From: DATFVB01 sp963714035
GTDB taxonomy: Bacteria > Acidobacteriota > Thermoanaerobaculia > UBA5066 > DATFVB01
Direction: 5' to 3'
DNA: 64,000 nucleotides
Assembly: GCA_963714035.1 (NCBI GenBank)
Contig: OY970224.1
Span: 1,054,001 to 1,118,000, forward strand
Shown: positions 1 to 7,113 of the stretch, piece by piece
Numbering within the stretch: position 1 is the stretch's first letter
Layout of the letters: each line of letters opens with the position of its first letter
The notes under the pieces: model-generated
Database searches by the model: none
Seen by the model: only the letters and a program-made list of their open reading frames with translations
What the model was told of the DNA's origin: nothing
Translations under genes and position numbers: made by a program

Positions 1-111
1 GAGCGCCGCGCCCGAAAGAGGGGTCGAGATCTCATGCCGGAACCGGCGAACGAAGCGCTTCATCGCCTCGCCGCGGTCCCGGTAATAGCGAACCTGTTCC
101 GAACCGTTCAT
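1..111 (-). CDS. Sensor histidine kinase, N-terminal fragment (cut by window edge)
   Basis: An open frame of 37 codons runs leftward off the window from an ATG at 111. Its last visible part reads RFRHEISTPLSGAAL, which fits the H-box of a HisKA dimerisation domain: the phosphoacceptor His is followed by Glu and, four residues on, Pro-Leu. The visible piece is rich in Arg, as the helix before an H-box often is. An AGGGGG run touches the ATG, too close to be an ideal ribosome site. An in-frame GTG at 121-123 and an ATG 16 codons further in are alternative starts. The gene is divergent from the hybrid kinase at 331, so the two may form one signalling locus. The call rests on one short motif only. 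Confidence 0.5.
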   Translation of the reverse strand, partial: MNGSEQVRYYRDRGEAMKRFVRRFRHEISTPLSGAAL

Positions 112-330
112 CCCCCTGGCCACCGGGGCGCAGTCTAGCCGAAAATCGAGAGGAGCGGGACGCGGTCCTCGGCGCCAGTCGCGAGTTTTCCGGTCGCAAG
201 TCGGTCTCCCCGGCCGCCGCCGGGCCCGACTCCCGCCGGCGCTCTCCCGCGCGCCGACTGATCGGGCGTTCCGAACGTCCCTCGTCCGAATTCGTCGTGC
301 TACGATCCGATTCGGCGCCGCGCGCCGCCT
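112..330. other. Divergent intergenic region between two kinase genes
   Basis: This 219-base spacer separates two divergently read signalling genes, so it should hold promoters for both. I see no convincing -35/-10 pair, repeat or RNA gene. A TACGAT at 301-306 could serve as a -10 for the rightward gene, but it has no matching -35. Confidence 0.3.
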
Positions 331-2706
331 ATGGCCAGGATCCTCCTCGTCGACGATTCCGAAGAAAACCGCGCCGCCCTGGAGGCGATCTCCTCCGCGG
401 AAGGCCACACGTTCGAGACGGTGCGCGAAAGCCGCCTCGCGGGCGACCGGGCGCGGGAGATCGAGCCGGACCTCGTGATCGTGGATCTGCTGCTTCCCGG
501 AATGCCGTCGTGGCACCTGATCCGAGACCTGCAGCGGGAGCCCGCGCTCATCGGAATCCCGATTCTCGGCCTGAGCCCCGCGGGGATGGGAGGGGCGCGC
601 CAGCGCGCGCTCGCCGCCGGTTGCTCCGCGTTCATCGGCGTGCCCGTCGCGGCGGAGGCCGCCCGGGCGACGATCGCGCACCATCTGCGGGAGCGGCAGC
701 AGAACGACATCACGCAGACGCGGCCGCTCGCCTTCGGTACCCCCTCGATCCGAAGCCGGCCGCGCGCCCGCGTCCTGCTCGGTTCGGCGGACCCGGACTT
801 CCTCCATTTGTACGGCGCGACGCTGCGATACCGTCGATACCAGGTCGACGCCGCCTCCTCGGCCGCGGAAATCGTCGAGCGGCTGGAGAGCTCGCCGCCG
901 CACCTCGTCGTCCTCGACCGCCGGCTCTCGGACGCCTCCGGGATCGACGCTTCCCGCCGGGTGAAAGCGCGATCCCACGATCCTCTCGTCCCGGTCCTCC
1001 TCCTCGCGGACGCCGCCGAGGTGGACGCGGCAATCGCCGGCTCGGGCGCCGACGACTTCCTTCTCGTGCCGTTCCGGGAAGCCGAGCTCCGCCACCGGGT
1101 CCGAAGCCTCCTCTTCCTCGCGAGCGCGGTCGAGGGGGAGCGCGAGAGGAGCCGGCAGCTCTCGGCCGTCGCCCGACAGCTCGCCATCGGGCTCCTCCTG
1201 CTCGACGCGGACGGCCGGATCATCCTGATGAACCAGCCGAGCGCCCAGATCCTGGGAATCGCTCCCACCGAGCTGCGCGGGCGCTCGATCCGCCATCTGT
1301 TCCGGGCCGCGGGCCTGCGGCGCGAGAACGGCGAGGAGCTTCCCGCCGATTTCGACCCGTTCCGGAGATTCCGGTCGTCGCGGCAGCCGGCGGCGCGGGA
1401 GATCTACGCGATTTCCGGCGGCGGCGAGCCGGTCCGGATCGAGATCGCCTGGACGGCGATCCTCGACGGGGGCCGCCGATTCCGGGGCACGGCCCTCTCC
1501 GCGCGCCGCCTGACGGAAGACGCCGAATCGCAGCGCGCGCTCGCGGAGGCGTACGACCGCCTGATGGAAGTCGACGGGCTGAAATCGAAATTCCTGTCGA
1601 CGGTCTCCCACGAGCTGCGGACCCCGCTCAACACGATCATCCTCCTCTCCCACGTGCTGACGAGCGAGCCCGCCGGGACTCGCTCCGACGCCCAGCGAGA
1701 GCACGATCTCCAGATCATCCGGCAGAGCGCCAACGCGCTCCTCCACATGATCAACAACCTCCTCGACCTCGCGCGGATCGAGGGCGGGCAGGCGGAGATC
1801 TCGCGCGAACCGGTCGAGCTGCGGAGCTTCCTCGCCGAAACGATCGAGATCATCGCGCCCCAGGCGGAGAAGAAGCGCCTTCCCGTGAAGCTCGAGGTCG
1901 CCGGCGACGCCCCGGAATGGGTCGAAATCGACCGGGACAAGACGCGCCAGATCCTCCTGAACCTGCTCTCGAACGCCGTGAAGTTCACGGACCGCGGGGA
2001 GGTCGTCCTCGACGTCGCGGCGGCGGCCGGCCCGGCGATCGCGTTCGCCGTCCGCGATTCCGGCACCGGAATTCCCCCCGACAAGCTTTCGATGATCTTC
2101 GAGCCGTTCCGGCAGGCGGCCGAGGGAGAAGCGGCCTCCGCGGGATCGGGCCTCGGGCTCTCGATCGTCAAGGAGCTGGTGCATCTCATGGGGGGCGAGA
2201 TCACCGTCACGAGCCGGCCCGGCGACGGATCGGTCTTCCGGGCGTCGATCCCGGCCGCGCGCGCCTCCCGCCCGGTCCGCGAGACTCGCCCGGCGGGAGG
2301 GCCTTCGCGGGCGGCGCGGGTGCTCGTCGTCGAAGACGACGCCCATTCGCGTTACGGTCTCTGCTCCGTGCTCTCGATCGAAGGCTACGAAACGGCCGAG
2401 GCGGCTTCGGCGAAGGACGCCCTCGCCCTCCTCGCCGCCGAACGGTTCGACGCGGTCTTCATGGACATTAGCCTCCCCGACGGGGAGGGCACGGGCGTCA
2501 TCCGGGCTTTGCGGTGCGATCCGCGGACCGCCGCCGTTCCGATCATCGCGCTGACCGGGCGGACCTCCGATCCGGACCGACGGAAGATCGACGAGGCGGG
2601 CGCTTCCGCGTATCTCTCGAAACCGGTCGAGGTGAAGAGCCTGTTGACGACTCTCGCCGCCGTTCTCGAGGCCGCCGCCGCGCCCCAGCCGACCGGCGCC
2701 CGCTGA
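331..2706 (+). CDS. Hybrid sensor histidine kinase with three receiver domains (REC-REC-PAS-HisKA-HATPase-REC)
   Basis: This 791-residue soluble kinase has no membrane segment, so it should act in the cytoplasm. A first receiver domain (residues 1-120) has the acidic pair D8/D9 and phospho-Asp D52. A second (about 147-262) has D196. A PAS-like domain spans about 275-385. The HisKA H-box has H427 in SHELRTPL. The HATPase shows the N-box (N548), DSGTG (576-580) and GSGLGLS. A C-terminal receiver (about 662-785) has D670, D712 and K764. The C-terminal receiver looks complete. Both N-terminal ones have Val-Pro where the conserved Lys-Pro is expected (FIGVPV, LLVPF), so they may not switch normally. 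The start is fixed by the receiver opening MARILLVDDS, although no ribosome site precedes it. Confidence 0.9.
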   Translation: MARILLVDDSEENRAALEAISSAEGHTFETVRESRLAGDRAREIEPDLVIVDLLLPGMPSWHLIRDLQREPALIGIPILGLSPAGMGGARQRALAAGCSAFIGVPVAAEAARATIAHHLRERQQNDITQTRPLAFGTPSIRSRPRARVLLGSADPDFLHLYGATLRYRRYQVDAASSAAEIVERLESSPPHLVVLDRRLSDASGIDASRRVKARSHDPLVPVLLLADAAEVDAAIAGSGADDFLLVPFREAELRHRVRSLLFLASAVEGERERSRQLSAVARQLAIGLLLLDADGRIILMNQPSAQILGIAPTELRGRSIRHLFRAAGLRRENGEELPADFDPFRRFRSSRQPAAREIYAISGGGEPVRIEIAWTAILDGGRRFRGTALSARRLTEDAESQRALAEAYDRLMEVDGLKSKFLSTVSHELRTPLNTIILLSHVLTSEPAGTRSDAQREHDLQIIRQSANALLHMINNLLDLARIEGGQAEISREPVELRSFLAETIEIIAPQAEKKRLPVKLEVAGDAPEWVEIDRDKTRQILLNLLSNAVKFTDRGEVVLDVAAAAGPAIAFAVRDSGTGIPPDKLSMIFEPFRQAAEGEAASAGSGLGLSIVKELVHLMGGEITVTSRPGDGSVFRASIPAARASRPVRETRPAGGPSRAARVLVVEDDAHSRYGLCSVLSIEGYETAEAASAKDALALLAAERFDAVFMDISLPDGEGTGVIRALRCDPRTAAVPIIALTGRTSDPDRRKIDEAGASAYLSKPVEVKSLLTTLAAVLEAAAAPQPTGAR

Positions 2707-2746
2707 CCGGCTTCCCGGCCCTCCCGGCGAGCTAAAATGAACCCAC

Positions 2747-2772
2747 GGAACATTTCCCGGGGACCTGCGTTC
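2747..2772 (+). promoter_or_regulatory. Candidate ECF-type promoter of the sigma/anti-sigma operon
   Basis: GGAAC at 2747-2751 and CGTTC at 2768-2772 are separated by exactly 16 bases. This is the usual layout of promoters read by ECF sigma factors, which often have GGAAC at -35. It lies just ahead of an ECF sigma gene, so autoregulation is likely. The implied untranslated leader would be very short. The match was found by eye. Confidence 0.4.
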
Positions 2773-2786
2773 TTGAAGGCGAGGAG

Positions 2787-3413
2787 ATGATGACCGAGAT
2801 CGACGACCACGCGCTCGCTGCCGCCTGCCGGACGGGGGACGACGGGGCGTGGGGCCTCCTCCTCGACCGGTACGGGCGCCGCGTGTACGGGATCGCCTAC
2901 CACTTCACGCTCCGAAAAGAGGACGCCGAGGAGCTCTCCCAGGAGATCTTCCTCAAGGTCTTCGAGAACCTGCACCGCTACGACGGCCGCTACGCCTTCG
3001 GCGCCTGGATCGTCTCGCTCGCCCGGAATCTCTGCATCGACCAGTACCGCCGCCGCAAGCGCGAAAAATCCTTCGTTCACGTCTCGGACGACTCCGTGAT
3101 GCCGCTCCTTTCCGCCTCCGACGATCCCGCGAGGAACGCGCTCCAGAAGGAACGGACGAAGCTCCTCTTCGAAGCGATCGCGGAGCTTCCCGAGGAGCTG
3201 TCGGAAATCCTCATTCTGCGCGATCTCGACGGTCTCGCCTACGAAGAGATCGCCGCGGCGCTCGAGCTCCCGGACGGGACCGTCAAGTCCCGGCTCTTCC
3301 GCGCCCGCGCGGAGACCGCGAAGGTCATCCGCCGGAAGACGGAGAGCCGGAACCGCCCCGGCGGGTGGAAGACCGGGGTCATGGCCATGGCGATCGCGGC
3401 GGTGGCGTCGTGA
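2787..3413 (+). CDS. ECF-family RNA polymerase sigma factor
   Basis: This 208-residue protein has the two domains of an ECF sigma factor. Sigma region 2 lies at about 25-95 and includes EDAEELSQEIFLKVFENL and the -10-reading helix WIVSLARNLCIDQYRRRKR. Sigma region 4 lies at about 130-185 (LPEELSEILILRDLDGLAY, then the helix-turn-helix IAAALELPDGTVKSRLFRAR). Such factors direct polymerase to a small stress or envelope regulon and are held inactive by a membrane anti-sigma factor, which is the next gene. Two adjacent ATGs (2787, 2790) follow AAGGCGAGGAG. The gene ends in a GTGA overlap with the anti-sigma gene, which couples their translation. Confidence 0.93.
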   Translation: MMTEIDDHALAAACRTGDDGAWGLLLDRYGRRVYGIAYHFTLRKEDAEELSQEIFLKVFENLHRYDGRYAFGAWIVSLARNLCIDQYRRRKREKSFVHVSDDSVMPLLSASDDPARNALQKERTKLLFEAIAELPEELSEILILRDLDGLAYEEIAAALELPDGTVKSRLFRARAETAKVIRRKTESRNRPGGWKTGVMAMAIAAVAS

Positions 3414-4159
3414 GCTGCGATTTCCTCGAGCGGCATTTCACGGCCGGGGAGCCTCCCGCGACGGTCGAGGAGCACCGCGCGTCCTGTCCGGACTGCGCGG
3501 CACTCTCCCGCGACCTCGTGCGGCTCGCCGCGATCGCGTCGCGCGTGGGACGGCCCGAGCCGCCTCCCGCGCTCGTCTCCCGGTGGATGGGGATCCCCCG
3601 GCGGACGGTCGACTGCGACACATCTTCGGAGCTCGCCGCACTCGCGATGGACGGACCGCTGCCCGAACCCGACCGCGTTCGCTGGCAGGGTCACCTCGAC
3701 CGCTGCGCCGACTGCCGCGAAACGGTCGCGGTGCTCGGCACGCTCGGCTCTCTCGAGGCTCCGATTCCGACCGCCCCTCCCGCGATCCCGGCCCGGAGGG
3801 CGCCCGTTTCGCTCTCCGCCGCGCGCTCGGCGCGGGCGCGGTCCGCCTCCTGGACCGATCCGCGCCTGTATGCGGCGGCCGCGTGCCTCCTCGCCGGTTT
3901 CTTCGCGCTTTTCGCCAACACGCTCGATTTCCGGACCACGACGCAGGCGGTGGGACGCCAGGCCCGCGTCCACTGGGCGGAAGCGAGCGACCGATTCCAG
4001 ATCTGGGAGGAAGGGGCCTCGCGAACCGTGGTGGCCGCCCGCGAGTCCCTGACCGGCTACACCAAGGCCGTGGGAGCGATCGCCCTGTCGGCCGCGGGCC
4101 GGGCCACGGAAGGACTGTTCCGCAACGAACCGAAAACAGAGAAAGGAAGCAAGTCATGA
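3410..4159 (+). CDS. Membrane anti-sigma factor with two zinc-finger motifs
   Basis: The frame starts at a GTG overlapping the sigma stop codon and encodes 249 residues. Two HxxxCxxC motifs are visible (H22/C26/C29 and H95/C99/C102). This is the zinc-binding anti-sigma (ZAS) signature, here duplicated. A Pro/Ala/Arg-rich linker leads to one membrane span at about 153-171 (YAAAACLLAGFFALFA), followed by about 75 residues presumably outside the membrane. The family binds its partner sigma factor at the membrane and releases it on a signal. Placement directly after the ECF gene supports that role. It ends in an ATGA overlap with the next gene. A start further upstream would run through the sigma gene and is not credible. 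Confidence 0.85.
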   Translation: MSCDFLERHFTAGEPPATVEEHRASCPDCAALSRDLVRLAAIASRVGRPEPPPALVSRWMGIPRRTVDCDTSSELAALAMDGPLPEPDRVRWQGHLDRCADCRETVAVLGTLGSLEAPIPTAPPAIPARRAPVSLSAARSARARSASWTDPRLYAAAACLLAGFFALFANTLDFRTTTQAVGRQARVHWAEASDRFQIWEEGASRTVVAARESLTGYTKAVGAIALSAAGRATEGLFRNEPKTEKGSKS

Positions 4160-4845
4160 AATGCCATCTGCACCCGGACCGCGACGCGGTCGGGTACTGC
4201 GTCTCGTGCGGACAGGGGGTCTGCGCCGAGTGCCGCCGCGAGGTCGCCGGGACGATTCGATGCCCCGCGCACGCCACGGCGACCGGACTCCCCCTGGCCG
4301 TGCCGCCCCCGACCAAATCGGGGTTCCTCGCCGGCCTCTTCTCCATGATGTTTCCGGGGATGGGGCATCTGTACGCCGGCGCCTACGCGAGAGCCCTCCG
4401 GTTCGGCGGCCTCGCGGTGGCCCTGATCGTCATTCTCTCGACCAACCACGAGCACCTGGCTCCCCTCTTCGGCCTCTCGCTCTTCTTCGTCTGGGCTTAC
4501 GCCCTGTTCGACGCGATCCGGGTCTGCCACGAGATCAACGCCGGGACGTATCTGGCCGCCGCGACATCCGCCGCCCTTCCGGCGGTCCGGTCGTCGGGCG
4601 CGGGGACGCTCACGTTCGGAATCATCCTCCTCGGAATCGGAGGACTGTTCCTCGCCGATCGCTATGTCGACATGGACCGCTTCTTCGACTGGCTCGGAGA
4701 CAACATCGGGTTCGTCTTCATCGCGCTCGGCATCGTCCTGATCGCCGCCTACGCGCGGCGCCGCGGCAGGGAGAAGGACCGCGAGCTCGCCGCCGCCGCT
4801 CCTCCGGCCGACCTCTCCGGCCCCTCGAGCTCCTTCCTGAAGTGA
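4156..4845 (+). CDS. B-box-type zinc-finger membrane protein
   Basis: This 229-residue protein has an N-terminal cysteine/histidine cluster (C3, H6, C15, C18, C23, C26, C36, H39), as in B-box zinc fingers. Several hydrophobic spans follow. The first contains FPGMGHLYAGAYARAL, resembling the glycine-rich turn of TM2-type membrane domains. Further spans lie near 95-115, 155-170 and 180-200. The function is unknown. Co-translation with the anti-sigma gene (ATGA overlap) suggests a role in the same envelope-linked signalling unit. The C-terminus is Arg/Lys/Ala-rich and probably cytoplasmic. Confidence 0.8.
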   Translation: MKCHLHPDRDAVGYCVSCGQGVCAECRREVAGTIRCPAHATATGLPLAVPPPTKSGFLAGLFSMMFPGMGHLYAGAYARALRFGGLAVALIVILSTNHEHLAPLFGLSLFFVWAYALFDAIRVCHEINAGTYLAAATSAALPAVRSSGAGTLTFGIILLGIGGLFLADRYVDMDRFFDWLGDNIGFVFIALGIVLIAAYARRRGREKDRELAAAAPPADLSGPSSSFLK

Positions 4846-4849
4846 GAGC

Positions 4850-4873
4850 GGGCCCGCGGCACGCCGCGGGCCC
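4850..4873 (+). terminator. GC-rich hairpin after the sigma operon
   Basis: Arms of 11 bases (4850-4860 and 4863-4873) are perfectly complementary across a two-base centre, four bases after the stop codon. No T-run follows, so it is a terminator-like or mRNA-end-protecting hairpin rather than a textbook intrinsic terminator. Confidence 0.5.
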
Positions 4874-4900
4874 GTCGCTCCTTCCCTCGCTCCGGCCCCG

Positions 4901-5026
4901 GAAATTCCAAATCCGAATTTCCAAATCCCAAACAAGCTCGAATTTCGAATTGTCGAAACGAAGAGCGAAGCGTCGCGCTGATCAAAGAATCGAGCCCCGA
5001 CACGAGTGCGCGCTTCGGATTTGAGA
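4901..5026. repeat. AT-rich CGAAA/TTTCG intergenic element, copy A
   Basis: This is a strikingly AT-rich stretch in GC-rich DNA, made of repeated words such as AAATCCGAA, CGAATTTCGAATT and TCGAAAC. The left part (4901-4958) aligns by eye, in order, with the left arms of two other copies at 6845 and 18894. The right arm is nearly lost and only CTTCGGATTTGAG near 5013 remains. It lies between two convergent genes. No coding frame is credible here. Confidence 0.6.
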
Positions 5027-5039
5027 GAACCTCCCGGCC

Positions 5040-6782
5040 CTATCTCCTCCGGAAGAACGTCAGCAGGTCCGCGTCGCTGAGCGACAGCACCACCGGTCTC
5101 CCGTGCGGACACGTGAACCGGTCGCGGCACTTCAGCCAGTCGAGCAGCAGCCGCTCCGACTCCGCGGGCGCGAGGCGGTGATGGATGGTGACGGCGGAGC
5201 GGCAGGCGACCGTCGCGAGCATCCGGTCGCGGCGCCGCCCGGGATCCCGCTCGTCGCGGTTCCCGGCGGCGAGGACGTCGCGGAGCAGCGCGGCCGGATC
5301 TCGTCCCGAGAGCTCCGGCGGGACGGCCGAGACCGCGAACATGTTCCCCGAGCGCTCCTCGACGTCGAACCCGAGAGCGGCGATCTCTTCGCGCGCTTCC
5401 GCCACGGCGAGCGCCTCTTCCGCCGACGCCTCCCAGAGGGCCGGTGTCAGCAGGGCCTGCGAGAACGACCGGTTCTGTTGCGCGCGGTCCTTCATCTTCT
5501 CGTAGAGCACGCGTTCGTGGGCCGCGTGCTGGTCGATGATCCAGAGGCCGCTTTCCGCCTCGACCAGGAGGAACGACTCGTCGAACTGCGCGAGCACGCG
5601 GGCGGTCGGGCGGCCCGAAGCCTCGACCTCCACGACCGTCGGGCTCGCTCCCGGCGTTTCGATCTCCAGCCGGAGCTTCCTCCCGCCCCCCGTTCCGGCC
5701 GGACGCGGACCGGGCGGAGCGGCATAGACCTCGCGGGCCTCCGCGACCGAGAAATCCGAGGAGGGCGGCACCGGGACGAGCCGGCGCTCTTCCTTCCCGG
5801 CGGCGAGCGCCGAGACGAGGGTGTGGAAAACGAGACGGAAGACTTCCGAGGGTCGTTCGAACCGCACCTCCGTCTTCGAGGGAGAGACGTTCACGTCGAC
5901 GGCGCCCTCCGGCGCCTCGAGGAAGAGGAAGACCCCGGGATGGCGGTCGGTCCGGATCGCCTCCTTCGCCGCCTGCGCGATCGCGCGCGAGACGCCGCGG
6001 TCGGCCACGCTCCGCCCGTTGACGTGGAGGTACTGCAGGCGCCGCGTCGGGAACGTCACCGAGCCGCGCGTGACGAGCCCGGAGAGCGACAACGGCCCGG
6101 AGCGCGCCTTGAACGGGAGGAGCTCTCCGAGCGTCTCGGCGCCGAAGAGCCGGATCGCCCGCGCGGCCCGATCGACGGCCGGGGGCGCGGCCAGGATCTC
6201 CCGGCCGTCCGTGCGGAGCGTGAACGCGACGTCGGGGCGCGCGAGAGCGGCGCGCGTGACCGCCCGCGCGATCTCCCGGGTCTCGGCTTCCGGCGTCTTC
6301 AGGAACTTGCGGCGCGCGGGCGTGCGGCCGAAAAGGTCCTCGACCAGGACGTCCGTGCCGCGGGGCCTCGGGGCCGGAGAAACGCTCCGCGCGCCGCCGT
6401 GCTCGATCGCGACCCGGACGCCTTCCGGGCCGTTTCCGTCGGACGTCGTGAGCGTGAGCCGGGCCACGGACGCGATCGAGGGGAGGGCTTCCCCGCGGAA
6501 ACCGAGGGTCCGGACTCCCGGAAGGTCCGCCTCGCTCGCGATCTTGGACGTCGCGTGCCGCTCGACCGCGAGCGCCGCGTCGTCCCGGGACATGCCGCAT
6601 CCGTCGTCCCGCACCCGAATCGAGGCGACGCCGCCCCCGGACGTTTCCACGTCGATCCGGGAGGCGCCCGCGTCGATCGCGTTCTCGACGAGCTCCTTGA
6701 CGACCGACGCCGGGCGCTCGACGACCTCCCCCGCGGCGATCCGGTCGATCGTCCGGGAGTCGAGAAGACGGATCAGAGGCAT
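5040..6782 (-). CDS. mutL: DNA mismatch repair protein MutL
   Basis: This 580-residue protein is the ATPase that links mismatch recognition to downstream repair. GHKL ATPase motifs are clear at the N-terminus: ELVENAIDAGA (about 30-40), DDGCGM and GFRGEALPSIA. The C-terminal domain carries DQHAAHERVLYE, which fits the DQHAx2Ex4E endonuclease motif, and ends with CPHGRPVVLSL. By this signature it should be a nicking MutL, as in bacteria lacking MutH. Length is normal. The ATG at 6782 gives the expected MPLIRLLDSRTIDRIAAGEVVERP opening. No mutS is in the window. It is separated from ppdK by an AT-rich repeat, so it may have its own promoter. Confidence 0.96.
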   Translation of the reverse strand: MPLIRLLDSRTIDRIAAGEVVERPASVVKELVENAIDAGASRIDVETSGGGVASIRVRDDGCGMSRDDAALAVERHATSKIASEADLPGVRTLGFRGEALPSIASVARLTLTTSDGNGPEGVRVAIEHGGARSVSPAPRPRGTDVLVEDLFGRTPARRKFLKTPEAETREIARAVTRAALARPDVAFTLRTDGREILAAPPAVDRAARAIRLFGAETLGELLPFKARSGPLSLSGLVTRGSVTFPTRRLQYLHVNGRSVADRGVSRAIAQAAKEAIRTDRHPGVFLFLEAPEGAVDVNVSPSKTEVRFERPSEVFRLVFHTLVSALAAGKEERRLVPVPPSSDFSVAEAREVYAAPPGPRPAGTGGGRKLRLEIETPGASPTVVEVEASGRPTARVLAQFDESFLLVEAESGLWIIDQHAAHERVLYEKMKDRAQQNRSFSQALLTPALWEASAEEALAVAEAREEIAALGFDVEERSGNMFAVSAVPPELSGRDPAALLRDVLAAGNRDERDPGRRRDRMLATVACRSAVTIHHRLAPAESERLLLDWLKCRDRFTCPHGRPVVLSLSDADLLTFFRRR

Positions 6783-7113
6783 ATCAATTCCGCCCCATCA
6801 GCAGCCGATCCCATGTATTTTCGTTCATCCGACCGGTCCACGGCGAAATCTGAAATCCGAAACAAATTCGAAATTCAAATATTCAATCATCGAAACTAAG
6901 ACGTCAGCTTCGGTCATTCGAGTTTCGATATTCGTGCTTGTTTCGGATTGGCTCGCGCACTGGCGTGCGCGGCGAACGCCGCGCTCGGCGCATCGCGCCG
7001 GCCGCTTCGCGGCTGCGCCTGCGGCGCGCGCTCGTTTCGATATTCGTGCTTCGAATTTCCGAGCGAACCGTCCCCATTCTTGCCGTATTCGCGCGGTCGT
7101 GCAGTTCGCTCGG
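6783..7113. other. Non-coding spacer between ppdK and mutL filled by a repeat element
   Basis: This 331-base spacer contains no credible gene. Most of it is copy B of the AT-rich fold-back element with a cluster of GC-rich hairpins at its centre. The remaining edges (6783-6844 and 7067-7113) show nothing recognisable. Confidence 0.6.
6845..7066. repeat. AT-rich CGAAA/TTTCG fold-back element, copy B
   Basis: The left arm (6845-6895) has words such as GAAATCCGAAAC and ATTCGAAATTC. The right arm (about 6910-6950) reads TTTCGATATTCG and TTGTTTCGGATT, roughly its reverse complement. A second right-arm-like stretch occurs at 7034-7058. Between the two right arms sits a run of small GC hairpins: 8-base perfect arms at 6967-6974/6977-6984, and GCCGC/GCGGC at 7001-7013. 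It resembles copies A and C and could be a degenerate non-autonomous mobile element. Confidence 0.6.

Noticed and set aside
210..306. A sigma-70 promoter for the hybrid kinase using TACGAT at 301-306
   Set aside because: No acceptable -35 box lies 15-19 bases upstream.
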